The notes below the pieces were generated by a model. That model was not told where the DNA came from and did no database searches. It saw only the letters and a program-made list of their open reading frames with translations. A stretch of DNA of 64,000 nucleotides from SMWD01 sp002729875 (GTDB taxonomy: Bacteria; Pseudomonadota; Gammaproteobacteria; Steroidobacterales; GCA-2729495), in contig DASCMH010000008.1 of assembly GCA_036010905.1 (NCBI GenBank), forward strand, positions 1 to 64,000, read 5' to 3'. The position numbers were made by a program, and so were the translations under genes. Positions 7,044 to 16,600 of the stretch are shown piece after piece. Each line of letters begins with the position of its first letter. Position 1 is the first letter of the stretch.

Positions 7044-7958
7044 ATGTCTACAGAAAAACAGATGCTGGATGTATTGTTCGAATCAAGATTGTCGGGACTC
7101 ACCCGCATAAGTCAAGGCAAGGTTCGTGACATGTATGCTGTCGATACCCATCATTTACTGATCGTAACCTCAGATCGCCTGTCCGCGTTTGATGTCGTGT
7201 TACCGATTCCGATTCCGGGCAAGGGTGCCGTTCTTAACGAACTAACCGATTTCTGGATGGAAAAAACCCGCACCATCGTCGGCAACCACATGACCGACGT
7301 TCCGCTCGAATCAGTCATCACCGATCCTGACGAACGTGCATCAATCGCCGCACGCGGCACTATTGTAAAACGCCTGCAGCCACTGCCAATCGAGGCTGTC
7401 GTACGCGGCTACCTGATCGGATCGGGATGGAAAGATTACCAGGCAACCGGGAAAGTCTGCGGTATCGATTTGCCCGCCGGCCTGCAGTTAGCAGAAAAAT
7501 TACCGGAGCCTATTTTTACCCCGGCGACCAAAGCGGAGCTCGGTGAGCATGATGAAAATATCAGCTATAAGGAAGTTGAAACCCTGATCGGCGCAGATTT
7601 AGCCGCCAAAGTCAGGTCGCTGTCGCTTGAGATCTACTCGCTGGGTGCCGCCCATGCCGCCGAACGCGGCATCATTGTCGCCGACACAAAATTTGAATTC
7701 GGCCTTGATGATGACGGCGCACTGCACCTGATAGATGAAGTTCTGACCCCGGATTCATCACGCTTCTGGCCGGCTGAAAAATACCAAATAGGCAGCAGCC
7801 CGCCGAGTTTCGACAAGCAATTTGTGCGTGACTACCTGGAGACACTCGACTGGGACAAGACGGCGCCGGGGCCACACTTGCCAGACGATGTAGTGCGCAA
7901 GACCGCCGATAAATATCGCCAGGCCGCCGATTTACTCAAAGGCCCGGCAAACGGTTAA
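7044..7958 (+). CDS. purC: SAICAR synthase (long form)
   Basis: 304 residues from ATG 7044; a TTG-initiated frame 24 bases upstream is less likely. It joins CAIR and aspartate with ATP to make SAICAR in purine synthesis. Signatures are QGKVRDMYAV, SDRLSAFDV, VVRGYLIGSGWKDY, KAELGEHDENIS and IVADTKFEFG. At about 300 residues it belongs to the longer subclass that includes yeast Ade1, not the ~237-residue E. coli type. purE lies 2.8 kb away on the same strand. Confidence 0.95.
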   Translation: MSTEKQMLDVLFESRLSGLTRISQGKVRDMYAVDTHHLLIVTSDRLSAFDVVLPIPIPGKGAVLNELTDFWMEKTRTIVGNHMTDVPLESVITDPDERASIAARGTIVKRLQPLPIEAVVRGYLIGSGWKDYQATGKVCGIDLPAGLQLAEKLPEPIFTPATKAELGEHDENISYKEVETLIGADLAAKVRSLSLEIYSLGAAHAAERGIIVADTKFEFGLDDDGALHLIDEVLTPDSSRFWPAEKYQIGSSPPSFDKQFVRDYLETLDWDKTAPGPHLPDDVVRKTADKYRQAADLLKGPANG

Positions 7959-7985
7959 CCGACAGACAGCGGATATCCCTCCGTC

Positions 7986-9338
7986 ATGAGCAATACCATT
8001 AACGATAAACTGGAAGCTCTGCTCTGGGATTCACGAATCAAAGACATGCCGGCCGGCGCCCGGCAAGGTGTCATTGCGCTACGGTATATCTATGCCGTGC
8101 TGCGCGACATCGTAGCGGGCAAACTGACGCTCCGTGCGATGGGGCTGGTCTATGTCACGATTCTGTCAGTCGTACCCATCATCGCAATCAGCTTTTCGCT
8201 CCTGAAAGCATTTGGTTTTCATCACCAGCTGGAACCCGTCCTGTATAAATTCCTGGCCCCACTCGGTGACAAAGGCATTGAACTGACCAACCAGATCATC
8301 GGCTTTGTCGATAATATCAAGGGGGATGTGCTGGCCGGTATTGGGCTCGCTCTGTTGTTTGTCACCGCCGTATCGATGGCGGAAAAAGTCGAAGACAGTT
8401 TCAATTACGTCTGGCGTGTCGATCGCCCGCGCGATTTAGGCAGGCGCATCAGTGAATACCTGGCACTGATTCTCATCGGCCCGGTCGTCATGGTTACGGC
8501 CATGGCGCTGATCGCTAAATTCAGGAGCAATACGCTGGTCCGCCAGGTTGCCGAGTTCGAACCGGTTAGCGAAACCCTGCTGCTGGTTGGGCAACTGGCT
8601 CCCTACGGGCTCGTGGTACTCGGCTTCACGCTCATTTACTGGTTCCTGCCCAACACCCGGGTACGCTTCCGATCCGCACTGGCCGGTGGTATCACGGGCG
8701 GCATGTTATGGGCAACTTCCGGCGTATTGTTTACCGCTTTCGTCGTATCCTCGACGCGCGCGATATCGATCTACGCCACATTTGCAGTCCTCATCCTGGC
8801 GCTGGTCTGGCTTTACCTTTGCTGGCTGATCCTGCTGACCGGCGCCCTGGTGTCTTTCTACGCACAAAATCCTGAACACCTGCGACTTGGCTACCGCCGG
8901 CTCAGCGTCGGCAGCCGGACCTGGGAACAAATCGCCATCGGCATCATGACGTCTGCTGCTGCCGCCTTTCGCGCCGGCACACCACAACCAACCATTGCCG
9001 AACTGGCCGAATCAGCGCGCCTTCCGGGCCTGATGCTGATCCCGGTCGTCAACCGATTGGTCGCGGCAAACCTCGTAACCCGTACCGGTAAAGACCGGTT
9101 GTTCCCATTTCGCGACCCTGCCAGCATCACCCTCAATGAAGTCCTGGGAGCCGTTCGCGACACGCAAACCATAGACGTCTGGTCAACTGGCAGGTGGCCG
9201 CGCATCGTCAATAACCTGAGCAAACGCATCGACACTGCACTGGAACAGGAACTTGGCGACACCTCGATCTACACCCTGATCGATGCCGATGCCATCGAGG
9301 ACGAAGCAGCCTCGGCACCTCCACCAGACCATTCATAG
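7986..9338 (+). CDS. YihY/BrkB-family inner membrane protein
   Basis: 450 residues with about six transmembrane helices between residues 45 and 290, then a soluble tail. Family features include LTLRAMGLVYVTILSVVPI near the first helix, FNYVWRV and the last hydrophobic pair LALVWLYLCWLILLTGALVS. The C-terminal 140 residues read like a winged-helix module (PTIAELAESARLPGLMLIPVVNRLVAANLV), as seen in the longer YihY proteins. The family was once annotated RNase BN, which is incorrect; its function is not settled. The gene lies 27 bases downstream of purC and is probably cotranscribed. Confidence 0.85.
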   Translation: MSNTINDKLEALLWDSRIKDMPAGARQGVIALRYIYAVLRDIVAGKLTLRAMGLVYVTILSVVPIIAISFSLLKAFGFHHQLEPVLYKFLAPLGDKGIELTNQIIGFVDNIKGDVLAGIGLALLFVTAVSMAEKVEDSFNYVWRVDRPRDLGRRISEYLALILIGPVVMVTAMALIAKFRSNTLVRQVAEFEPVSETLLLVGQLAPYGLVVLGFTLIYWFLPNTRVRFRSALAGGITGGMLWATSGVLFTAFVVSSTRAISIYATFAVLILALVWLYLCWLILLTGALVSFYAQNPEHLRLGYRRLSVGSRTWEQIAIGIMTSAAAAFRAGTPQPTIAELAESARLPGLMLIPVVNRLVAANLVTRTGKDRLFPFRDPASITLNEVLGAVRDTQTIDVWSTGRWPRIVNNLSKRIDTALEQELGDTSIYTLIDADAIEDEAASAPPPDHS

Positions 9339-9403
9339 CAGAAAAACCCAGCCCCGGATCCAAAATGCCGACCAGGGAAACTCCCTCAACCAGCAAAGAA
9401 TTG

Positions 9404-10741
9404 TTAATTACCGGCCAGCATCATCTCTTCAATCAACACCGAACCCGTTCGTATCCCCCCGCGCAGATCGGTATCATTTCCAATCCCGGCAATGTGCCGA
9501 TACATGTCGCGCAAATTACCGGCGATCGTAATCTCGCTGACCGGGTATTGAATCTCACCACCTGCAACCCAGAATCCAGCGGCGCCACGGGAATAATCCC
9601 CGGTCACCGGGTTAACCCCCTGGCCCATGACTTCATTCACCAGCAACCCGGTATCCATGGTGGCCAGCAAATCCTTAAAACTGTGGTCGGTATTGTCGAC
9701 CAGCAGGTTATGCGCTCCTCCGGCGTTACCCGTCGTCTGCATGCCAAGCTTGCGCGCGTAGTAACTGCCCAGAATATAGCCCTGCAGAACACCGCGCTCT
9801 ACAAGGCACCGGTCGCGCGTCTCGACACCCTCGGCATCAAACGGTGAACTGGCCAATCCACCGTGCAGGTGAGGCCGTTCCTCGATCGACACACACTCGG
9901 CGAGTACCTGAGTATCGAGGCTATCGAGCAGGAATGTCGACTTGCGGTATAAACTGCCACCACTGATTGCCCCGATCAGGTGAGCAAAAAAACCACGCGC
10001 AATACGCGGTGACAACAAAACCGGAGCCTTGCGCGTATCAAGTTTCCGCGCCCCAAGTCGCAGTAAACTACGCTCGGCAGCCTGGCGACCGATCAGGGTA
10101 GCGGCCGTGAGTTCGTCGGCGCGGCGCGACACCGTGTACTCATAATCGCGCTCCATCTGCCCGGCATCCTGCGCTATGACAGCACACGACAAACTATGAT
10201 GCGAGTCACGGTAGCCGGCTAAAAATCCGTTCGTATTACCGTAGGCGCTACAACCACTCGATGTAGACAGCGTTGCGCCCTCCGAATTGCCAATCCGTTT
10301 ATCGCTGTCGAGCGCTGCAGCCTCGCATTCAATCGCGATATCAATCGCCTGATGCGGCTCAACCGACCAGGGATGATACAAATCGAGATCCGCAATTTCC
10401 GTTGCAAGTCGCTGAGCATCGGCAAGTCCGGCACACTCATCCTCAGCGGTAAACTGTGCAAGCCCGCAGGCGCGCCGTACCGTTTCTTCGATCGCTGCCG
10501 TACTCAGGTCAGAGGTGCTCGCGTTGCCTTTGCGCTGACCAAAGAACACGGTCACACCGAGACCCTGGTCGCGGTGATACTCAAGTGTCTCAACAGCGCG
10601 CAACCGCGCCGTCACCGACAATCCCGCCCTGAAATTCGCGCTGGCCTCAGCCGCACTTGCACCATGCTGGCGGGTTAGCTGCAAGGCCTGCTCGACACAT
10701 TTGCTGAGCATATCAATATCGGGCCGGGGCTGTTCGGTCAT
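9404..10741 (-). CDS. pmbA: TldE/PmbA, subunit of the TldD-TldE metalloprotease
   Basis: 445 residues, the family length. It lacks the HExxxH metal motif and is the non-catalytic partner of TldD. Typical blocks are LGVTVFFGQRKGNASTSD, GARKLDTRKAPVLLSP, SLYRKSTFLLDSLD and NPVTGDYSRGAAGFWV. TldD/TldE degrades unfolded peptides and matures microcins in enterics. tldD is encoded 0.6 kb away on the same strand, with purE in between on the opposite strand. Confidence 0.95.
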   Translation of the reverse strand: MTEQPRPDIDMLSKCVEQALQLTRQHGASAAEASANFRAGLSVTARLRAVETLEYHRDQGLGVTVFFGQRKGNASTSDLSTAAIEETVRRACGLAQFTAEDECAGLADAQRLATEIADLDLYHPWSVEPHQAIDIAIECEAAALDSDKRIGNSEGATLSTSSGCSAYGNTNGFLAGYRDSHHSLSCAVIAQDAGQMERDYEYTVSRRADELTAATLIGRQAAERSLLRLGARKLDTRKAPVLLSPRIARGFFAHLIGAISGGSLYRKSTFLLDSLDTQVLAECVSIEERPHLHGGLASSPFDAEGVETRDRCLVERGVLQGYILGSYYARKLGMQTTGNAGGAHNLLVDNTDHSFKDLLATMDTGLLVNEVMGQGVNPVTGDYSRGAAGFWVAGGEIQYPVSEITIAGNLRDMYRHIAGIGNDTDLRGGIRTGSVLIEEMMLAGN

Positions 10742-10790
10742 AGGATTACCTCTGATTCCACTGGCACTATTTTTACACTAAAATCCACCC

Positions 10791-11282
10791 ATGAACGCAA
10801 AAATCGGAATCATCATGGGCTCTCAATCCGACTGGGAAATCATGCAAAATACCTCAAACCAGCTCGAATCATTTGGCATCGAACACGAAGTCCGGATCAT
10901 TTCAGCCCATCGCTCCCCCGATCTGCTGGCCGAGTATTGCCACACTGCCCGGGACCGCGGGCTGAAAGTCCTGATCACCGCCGCCGGACTTGCTGCCGGT
11001 TTACCGGGCGCCGCCGCGGCCAAAACCCCGCTGCCGGTGCTTGGAGTACCGATGGAGTCCCGCGCTCTCGGTGGTATGGATGCACTGCTGTCGATGGTCC
11101 AGATGCCGGCCGGTATTCCTGTTGGCACACTGGCGATCGGCAAGGCCGGCGCTAAAAATGCCGCCATCATGGCTGCGTCAATCCTGGCACTGGAAGACGA
11201 ACGCCTGCGTGAGGCGCTCGATGAATTCCGTGCCAACCAGACCCAGGCCGTGCTGGACCTGCCCGACCCCAGGGAACTTTAA
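10791..11282 (+). CDS. purE: N5-CAIR mutase, class I PurE with an unusual motif
   Basis: 163 residues. PurE moves the carboxyl group of N5-CAIR to C4 to form CAIR. MGSQSDWEIM and the catalytic SAHRSP (E. coli H45) are intact, as are VLGVPMES, SMVQMPAGIPVGTLAIGKAG and NAAIMAA. The usually conserved A-G-x-A-A-H-L-P-G-M block reads AGLAAGLPGA: the second conserved histidine is glycine. purK, which normally follows purE, is absent; tldD comes next on the other strand. Class I architecture makes a purK elsewhere likely. Confidence 0.92.
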   Translation: MNAKIGIIMGSQSDWEIMQNTSNQLESFGIEHEVRIISAHRSPDLLAEYCHTARDRGLKVLITAAGLAAGLPGAAAAKTPLPVLGVPMESRALGGMDALLSMVQMPAGIPVGTLAIGKAGAKNAAIMAASILALEDERLREALDEFRANQTQAVLDLPDPREL

Positions 11283-11338
11283 TCGCGCCGAGCAACGGCT
11301 AAGGCCGGAAGCGGATACGCAGCCGGCCGGCGATCAAA

Positions 11339-12802
11339 TCAACCGGTTCCGCCGACAGTCAGCCCATCAACCCGCAAGGTCGGCTGCCCGACCCCGACTG
11401 GTACCGACTGCCCATCCTTACCGCATATCCCGATACCGGTATCGAGTTGGAGATCATTGCCCACCATCGAAACCTTGTGCAACACGGATGGGCCGTCCCC
11501 GATCAATGACGCACCTTTGACGGGTGCGCCAAGTTTTCCACCTTCAATCAGGTACGACGCACTGGTCGAAAAAACAAACTTGCCCGAGGTGATATCAACC
11601 TGACCGCCGGCAAAATTCTGCGCATAAATACCCTTGTCTACAGATGCAATGATTTCCTCGGGATCGCTGGCACCGGCCAGCATAAAGGTATTCGTCATGC
11701 GCGGCAGCGGCAAATGAGCAAACGACTGGCGCCGACCGTTACCGGTTGACAACACCCCCATGAGGCGCGCGTTCATACTGTCCTGCATATAACCTGACAA
11801 CTTGCCTTGTTCGATCAGTACCGTGTGTTGTGTCGGCATCCCTTCGTCATCGACATTCAGCGAACCACGCCGACTATCCAGCGTGCCATCGTCGACGACA
11901 GTACAAAGCTCGGAAGCTACCTGCTCGCCAATACGTCCCGAAAATGCCGAGGTTCCCTTGCGGTTGAAATCACCTTCCAGTCCATGCCCAATCGCTTCGT
12001 GCAGTAACACGCCGGGCCACCCCGGCCCGAGCACGACAATCATCTCACCGGCCGGCGCTGGTATTGCATCGAGATTAACCAGTGCCTGGCTTACCGCCTC
12101 ACGCGCATATTCCATCGGGCGATCGCCATCAAGAAAATATTCATAACCAAATCGACCGCCGCCACCCGAGTAACCCTGCTCACGTTTACCGTCGTCCTCG
12201 ACGATCACCGAAACGTTCAGCCGAACAAGCGGCCTAACATCAGCAGCCAGAACACCGTCACTCGAACAAACCAGCACCACATCCTGCACACCGGCCAGGT
12301 TTACCATGACTTGCTTGATACGTGAATCAATCTTGCGGGTATCACGATCGATGTCCTGCAACAGGGCAACCTTGTCCGCATCATCCAGCGAAGCAATCGG
12401 ATCGACCGGTGCATACAAATTATGCCCGGACCGCGCTACCGCAACCCGGACCTTGCCCTGTTGGCCGCTACGGGCAATAGCGCCGGCTGCTGCAGATGCC
12501 TGCATCAGTGCAGGCAATGCAAGTTCATCGGAATATGCAAAACCGGTTTTCTCGCCCGCCATGGCTCGCGCACCGACACCCTGATCGAGGTTATAACTAC
12601 CATCCTTGACGATCCCGTCTTCAAGCGACCACGACTCGTGTCGCGTTACCTGAAAATACAGATCCGCACAATCAACCCCTTTTTGCATCAAAGCATTCAG
12701 CGCACGCTCAAGATGCATGTCTTCCAGACCGGTCGGTGCCAGCAGAGACTGGCGCGCAATCTGTATCGGGTTTGAGAGGTCAGAATGTGTCAACTTGTTC
12801 AT
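11339..12802 (-). CDS. tldD: Metalloprotease TldD
   Basis: 487 residues from ATG 12802; an in-frame start 45 bases upstream adds a non-family extension. The zinc-binding HEAIGHGLEGD is in the middle, followed by the family's FNRKGTSAFSGRIGEQVAS and SGYMQDSMNARLMG. The C-terminal part has GGQVDITSGKFVFS. Partner of PmbA at 9404. Last gene of the minus-strand run rng-yhdP-nit-tldD, the same order found in E. coli and Pseudomonas. Confidence 0.96.
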   Translation of the reverse strand: MNKLTHSDLSNPIQIARQSLLAPTGLEDMHLERALNALMQKGVDCADLYFQVTRHESWSLEDGIVKDGSYNLDQGVGARAMAGEKTGFAYSDELALPALMQASAAAGAIARSGQQGKVRVAVARSGHNLYAPVDPIASLDDADKVALLQDIDRDTRKIDSRIKQVMVNLAGVQDVVLVCSSDGVLAADVRPLVRLNVSVIVEDDGKREQGYSGGGGRFGYEYFLDGDRPMEYAREAVSQALVNLDAIPAPAGEMIVVLGPGWPGVLLHEAIGHGLEGDFNRKGTSAFSGRIGEQVASELCTVVDDGTLDSRRGSLNVDDEGMPTQHTVLIEQGKLSGYMQDSMNARLMGVLSTGNGRRQSFAHLPLPRMTNTFMLAGASDPEEIIASVDKGIYAQNFAGGQVDITSGKFVFSTSASYLIEGGKLGAPVKGASLIGDGPSVLHKVSMVGNDLQLDTGIGICGKDGQSVPVGVGQPTLRVDGLTVGGTG

Positions 12803-12863
12803 CCGCTGGTGACTATAGGGGGATTCTACGCGGTAGACCGTATCCACACACTATTTTGCAGAC

Positions 12864-13676
12864 TTACAAATGATGCTTGGGTACCGGGAACTGTCGGCGT
12901 ATATCCGCCTGTGCGTCCAGATCCAGATCAGCAACAATAACACCGGTGTCGGTACCGGCATCTGCAATCACCTTACCCCAGGGTGAAACCAGCATCGAGT
13001 GACCATAGGTTTGTCTGCCGTTTTCATGCCGGCCGGTTTGCGCCGCTGCCACCATAAAACACTGGTTCTCGATCGCGCGGGCCCTGAGCAGAATCGACCA
13101 ATGAGCCGCTCCGGTCGTTGCGGTAAATGCAGCCGGCAACGCAATCAGCTGCATCTCGGACGCAGAGAAACTCCTGAACAACTCGGGACAGCGCACGTCG
13201 TAGCAAACTGCAACACACAGTCCACCCCACGGCGTAGGCACAATCAGCGGTGACGAACCGGCCTTGGTATGCGCCGATTCACTGTAGTGCTCATCCCGGC
13301 CAGGAATGCCGACATCAAACAGGTGAATCTTGTCGTAACGTGCCACGCGATGGCCATCGGCAGCGAACACCAGTGAAGATGCGCTCGGGCGCGCCGGATC
13401 ATCGCCGATAATGGGAATTGTGCCGCCAACTATCCATACCGTGTGACATGCCGCCTGCTCGGCAAGAAAATTCTGCAGCGGCCCGTCACCATCCGGCTCC
13501 GCCAATGCGCAGCGATCCACTTCCTTACAACCCATTGCCGCAAAACTCTCGGGAAGCACGATGAACTGCGCGCCTTGTGCAGCCGCTGCATTGATATGCC
13601 CGGCTACTGCGCGCAGATTTGCATCGACATCCAAACCGGATGTCATCTGGACCGCAGCACAACGCACACTCGTCAT
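12864..13676 (-). CDS. Carbon-nitrogen hydrolase (Nit/omega-amidase type)
   Basis: 270 residues from ATG 13676, which overlaps the yhdP stop by four bases (ATGA); a longer frame to 13721 lies inside yhdP. The catalytic E-K-C triad is visible: E in VLPESFA, K in ARYDKIHLFDV and C in CVAVCYDVRCPELFR. The family hydrolyses deaminated glutathione or omega-amides. The yhdP-nit-tldD order is common in gammaproteobacteria, and a deaminated-glutathione amidase role is likely but inferred. Confidence 0.88.
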   Translation of the reverse strand: MTSVRCAAVQMTSGLDVDANLRAVAGHINAAAAQGAQFIVLPESFAAMGCKEVDRCALAEPDGDGPLQNFLAEQAACHTVWIVGGTIPIIGDDPARPSASSLVFAADGHRVARYDKIHLFDVGIPGRDEHYSESAHTKAGSSPLIVPTPWGGLCVAVCYDVRCPELFRSFSASEMQLIALPAAFTATTGAAHWSILLRARAIENQCFMVAAAQTGRHENGRQTYGHSMLVSPWGKVIADAGTDTGVIVADLDLDAQADIRRQFPVPKHHL

Positions 13677-16600
13677 TCTTTCAATGATTCGGTAATGGCT
13701 TCGGAGAGATATGATTCGCAATTACGTAACGGCGCAACATCGAGATCGGTACCGCTGATTTGCGCGATGGCCGGATCGTCCCAGGATTCCGTAACCCGAT
13801 AGTATGATTCCCCGAATGTGCTCAGCGGTTTATGAAAGATCTGTGAGAACAACAGCATCGCAGCACCGACTACAGGACCGCCAACAACGGTGCCGCCGAC
13901 CGCAAGCAGATTGGAAACATGCGGGCGAATAACCGCCATCTGATTGTAATCACGTGCCGCAAGACCGGTTCGACCGACAATTCCCATGTCAGCAACAGAA
14001 CCCTCCATACCAAGATTGCAGGTGTATGCATTGCCTCCATCGACCGTGAAATCACCCTTGATCGTATTGAAACTCAGGCCATCGGCGAACACATCGCTGA
14101 AATCAAATAACAAACGGCGCGGTAAGGCAGCGAGACTCAACACGCCGAGAATGCGCCCGCCGCCGGGCTCAACGGCCAGCAATGAGCCATCTTTCATGCT
14201 CAGCGTGAACTCGCCGTTAGCACGCTCCAGGAAATCAGCGCCGGGTCCGCCTAACCAGGTCAGTTCAGCGCTGGCGACCACCGACTTACCGGTAATCACC
14301 GGTTCATAACCCAGTGCGCTCAACACGGCACGTATATCGGTGCCATTCAGATCCAGCTTCAGGCGGGTCTGGCGCAACGTATCGTCGTTAGGGTGAACAA
14401 GCCACGCACCACGGCCATCAATTGTAAATGTCGGTGACTGCATCCTGAGCGGTTCGACAAGAATGCCCCCGGCGACACTATTGATAGTCGTACTCAATGC
14501 ACCGAAGTGCTGGTCGTTCATGACAAAATCATCCGCCTTGATCGCAACAGACGGAATGACACGCGGATCAGAGGAGCCACCCTCGTCCTGACTATCCTGA
14601 TAATTATCCACCAACCAGAGTCGTTCCATATCGGCCAGGATCGGTTGCCCGGCATCAAGATTGAGCGGCACTGTTATTTGCCCGGCAAGACCCGGGCTTT
14701 CCAGCGCAATCTGCCAGCTCTGCTCATCCTGAAACGCAGCCAGTTGCACAGCTGTAAATAGTTGTCCAAAAACCACCAAACGGTCGACATCAAGATCTGC
14801 CGTATGCCATATTTCCTGCCAGGACGATCCCCCAAACCCGCTACCATCCGCCTCAGCCTGCGCATCGCCCGCCAAATCACCAGCATCCAGTGCAAGCCAT
14901 TCATCAAAATTGAGGAAACCCAGGTGACCGGATAACTCAACACCCGGACGGTTGGACACAATTGACGGGGTTGACCCGGCGTGCACAGCGCCGTAGGCGA
15001 TTTCCCAGGCTTCTGTTCCGGCCTCCAGCTCAAAGGCCCAGGTCAAGTCATGTTCCAGCCTGCCGGCAACCTCAAGCCGGTCCTCAGCCGGGAACACAAT
15101 GTCGAGTTCGAGCGCACGTTGCCCGGCAAATGTCTTGGCCAGTGGGTCGGGTAAATGACTCTTAACACCGACCAGGTCACTACGTACCATAATATGGGCC
15201 GGTTGTTGCGCGTCTGACTGGCGTCGTGGAATCACTACCAGTGCATCCCAGTTTGCCGCCCCCTCAACGCGACCGATAAACGGCAGTGACAGAGTCCGCA
15301 TCCAGCGCTCCACCGGCGTGCGCCCCGTGACCCTGATGAACTGACTATACAGTTCACTCGAAGCCGCCGCCGGATACAGGTCAATAGTGACCGGTTCACC
15401 AAGCAATGTTGCCGTCATGCCGCCCGCATGAAAGCGGGTATTGTGAATCGTCAGGATGCCACCGAGATTGGTCAGGCCCCAGTCGAGACCCTGTAAACCA
15501 AGTTCCGTATCGTTGGCATCGATTACGATATCGAGTTGATATTCTTTCGCTTGCATGATCGGCATATCGAGTTGCAAATCGACATCAGCGCTTCCTCCGC
15601 CTGTTGCATTGTCGATTACCGGGCCAATTGCCAGAGCTACAGGGCTTTGGCGCAGAAACTCCAGGACCGCTTCCACGGTCACTGGTTGTTGTGCGTGAAT
15701 TTCAAGTTGTCCCTTGCGCAGATCCGCGATCCGCACATCACTGTCGAGGAATTGGATAAGACCTATCCGACCACTGTTTCGTTGGGTCGACAGGCTGGCA
15801 CCATCGAATATAATGCGCGCATCCAGGTTGTCTATGCGTGGCCACAGATCAGCATAATCGAGTACACAATCCTCGACATCGATGTCAATATTAAAAACGC
15901 CTTCACCGGCGGCGAACGGGAACTTTCGCAGCGGCCCGCTGACCCTGATGTCAGCCCGCGGCACCCGTCCCTTGACCAACGCACGATCCAGCCAGGCACC
16001 TACGCGCGGCGGGAACTTCTTCAGCGGCAGTAACGGCACAACCTGGGACACATTGTTCGCAGAACCCATCGCCGTCAGATCGATCTGCGGCGAATCCCCA
16101 TTGCGCGGCCAATCAAATTTAAAACGTCCTTTGCCCTGGAAAGCAGCCAATCGTAGCTGAATGATGTCACTTAGCACGTTGACAGCATCATCGTTGACGC
16201 GCCAGTCGAGCTTTCCGGCAATACTCTGCGCCTGGATCGGCTCCGTAAACAACGCCGGTAATGTAACTACAACATCCCTGCTGTCGGTCCGCAGATAGCC
16301 GCCGTCCTGATCCGCATCCAGTTCACCGCTGGCACCACGCAGCGAGTTACCCTCCCCCAACCCGACAATTCCGATATCGGTAAACTCAAAAGCAGTCTTG
16401 AAATTCACTGCTGCATCAATGCTCTGCTGAAAATTAAAATCAAAATTGCGCAGATCGCCGTAAATATCCTGCGGCAAATGAAATTTTTCGGGCAGCACTG
16501 CCGCCAGCAAATCTTCGCTATCAGCAAGCAGAATAAACGGATATAAATCCTGAAAGCGTATGAAACCCGCACTGGCCTGAATGCTTTGATCTTGAGTGGC

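Noticed and set aside
9365..9847. 160-residue plus-strand frame over the pmbA 3' end
   Set aside because: Antisense to a certain gene, with no domain.
10990..11520. 176-residue plus-strand frame over purE and the tldD end
   Set aside because: Out of frame with purE, with R/P/A-rich shadow composition; checked for a purK fragment and none was seen.
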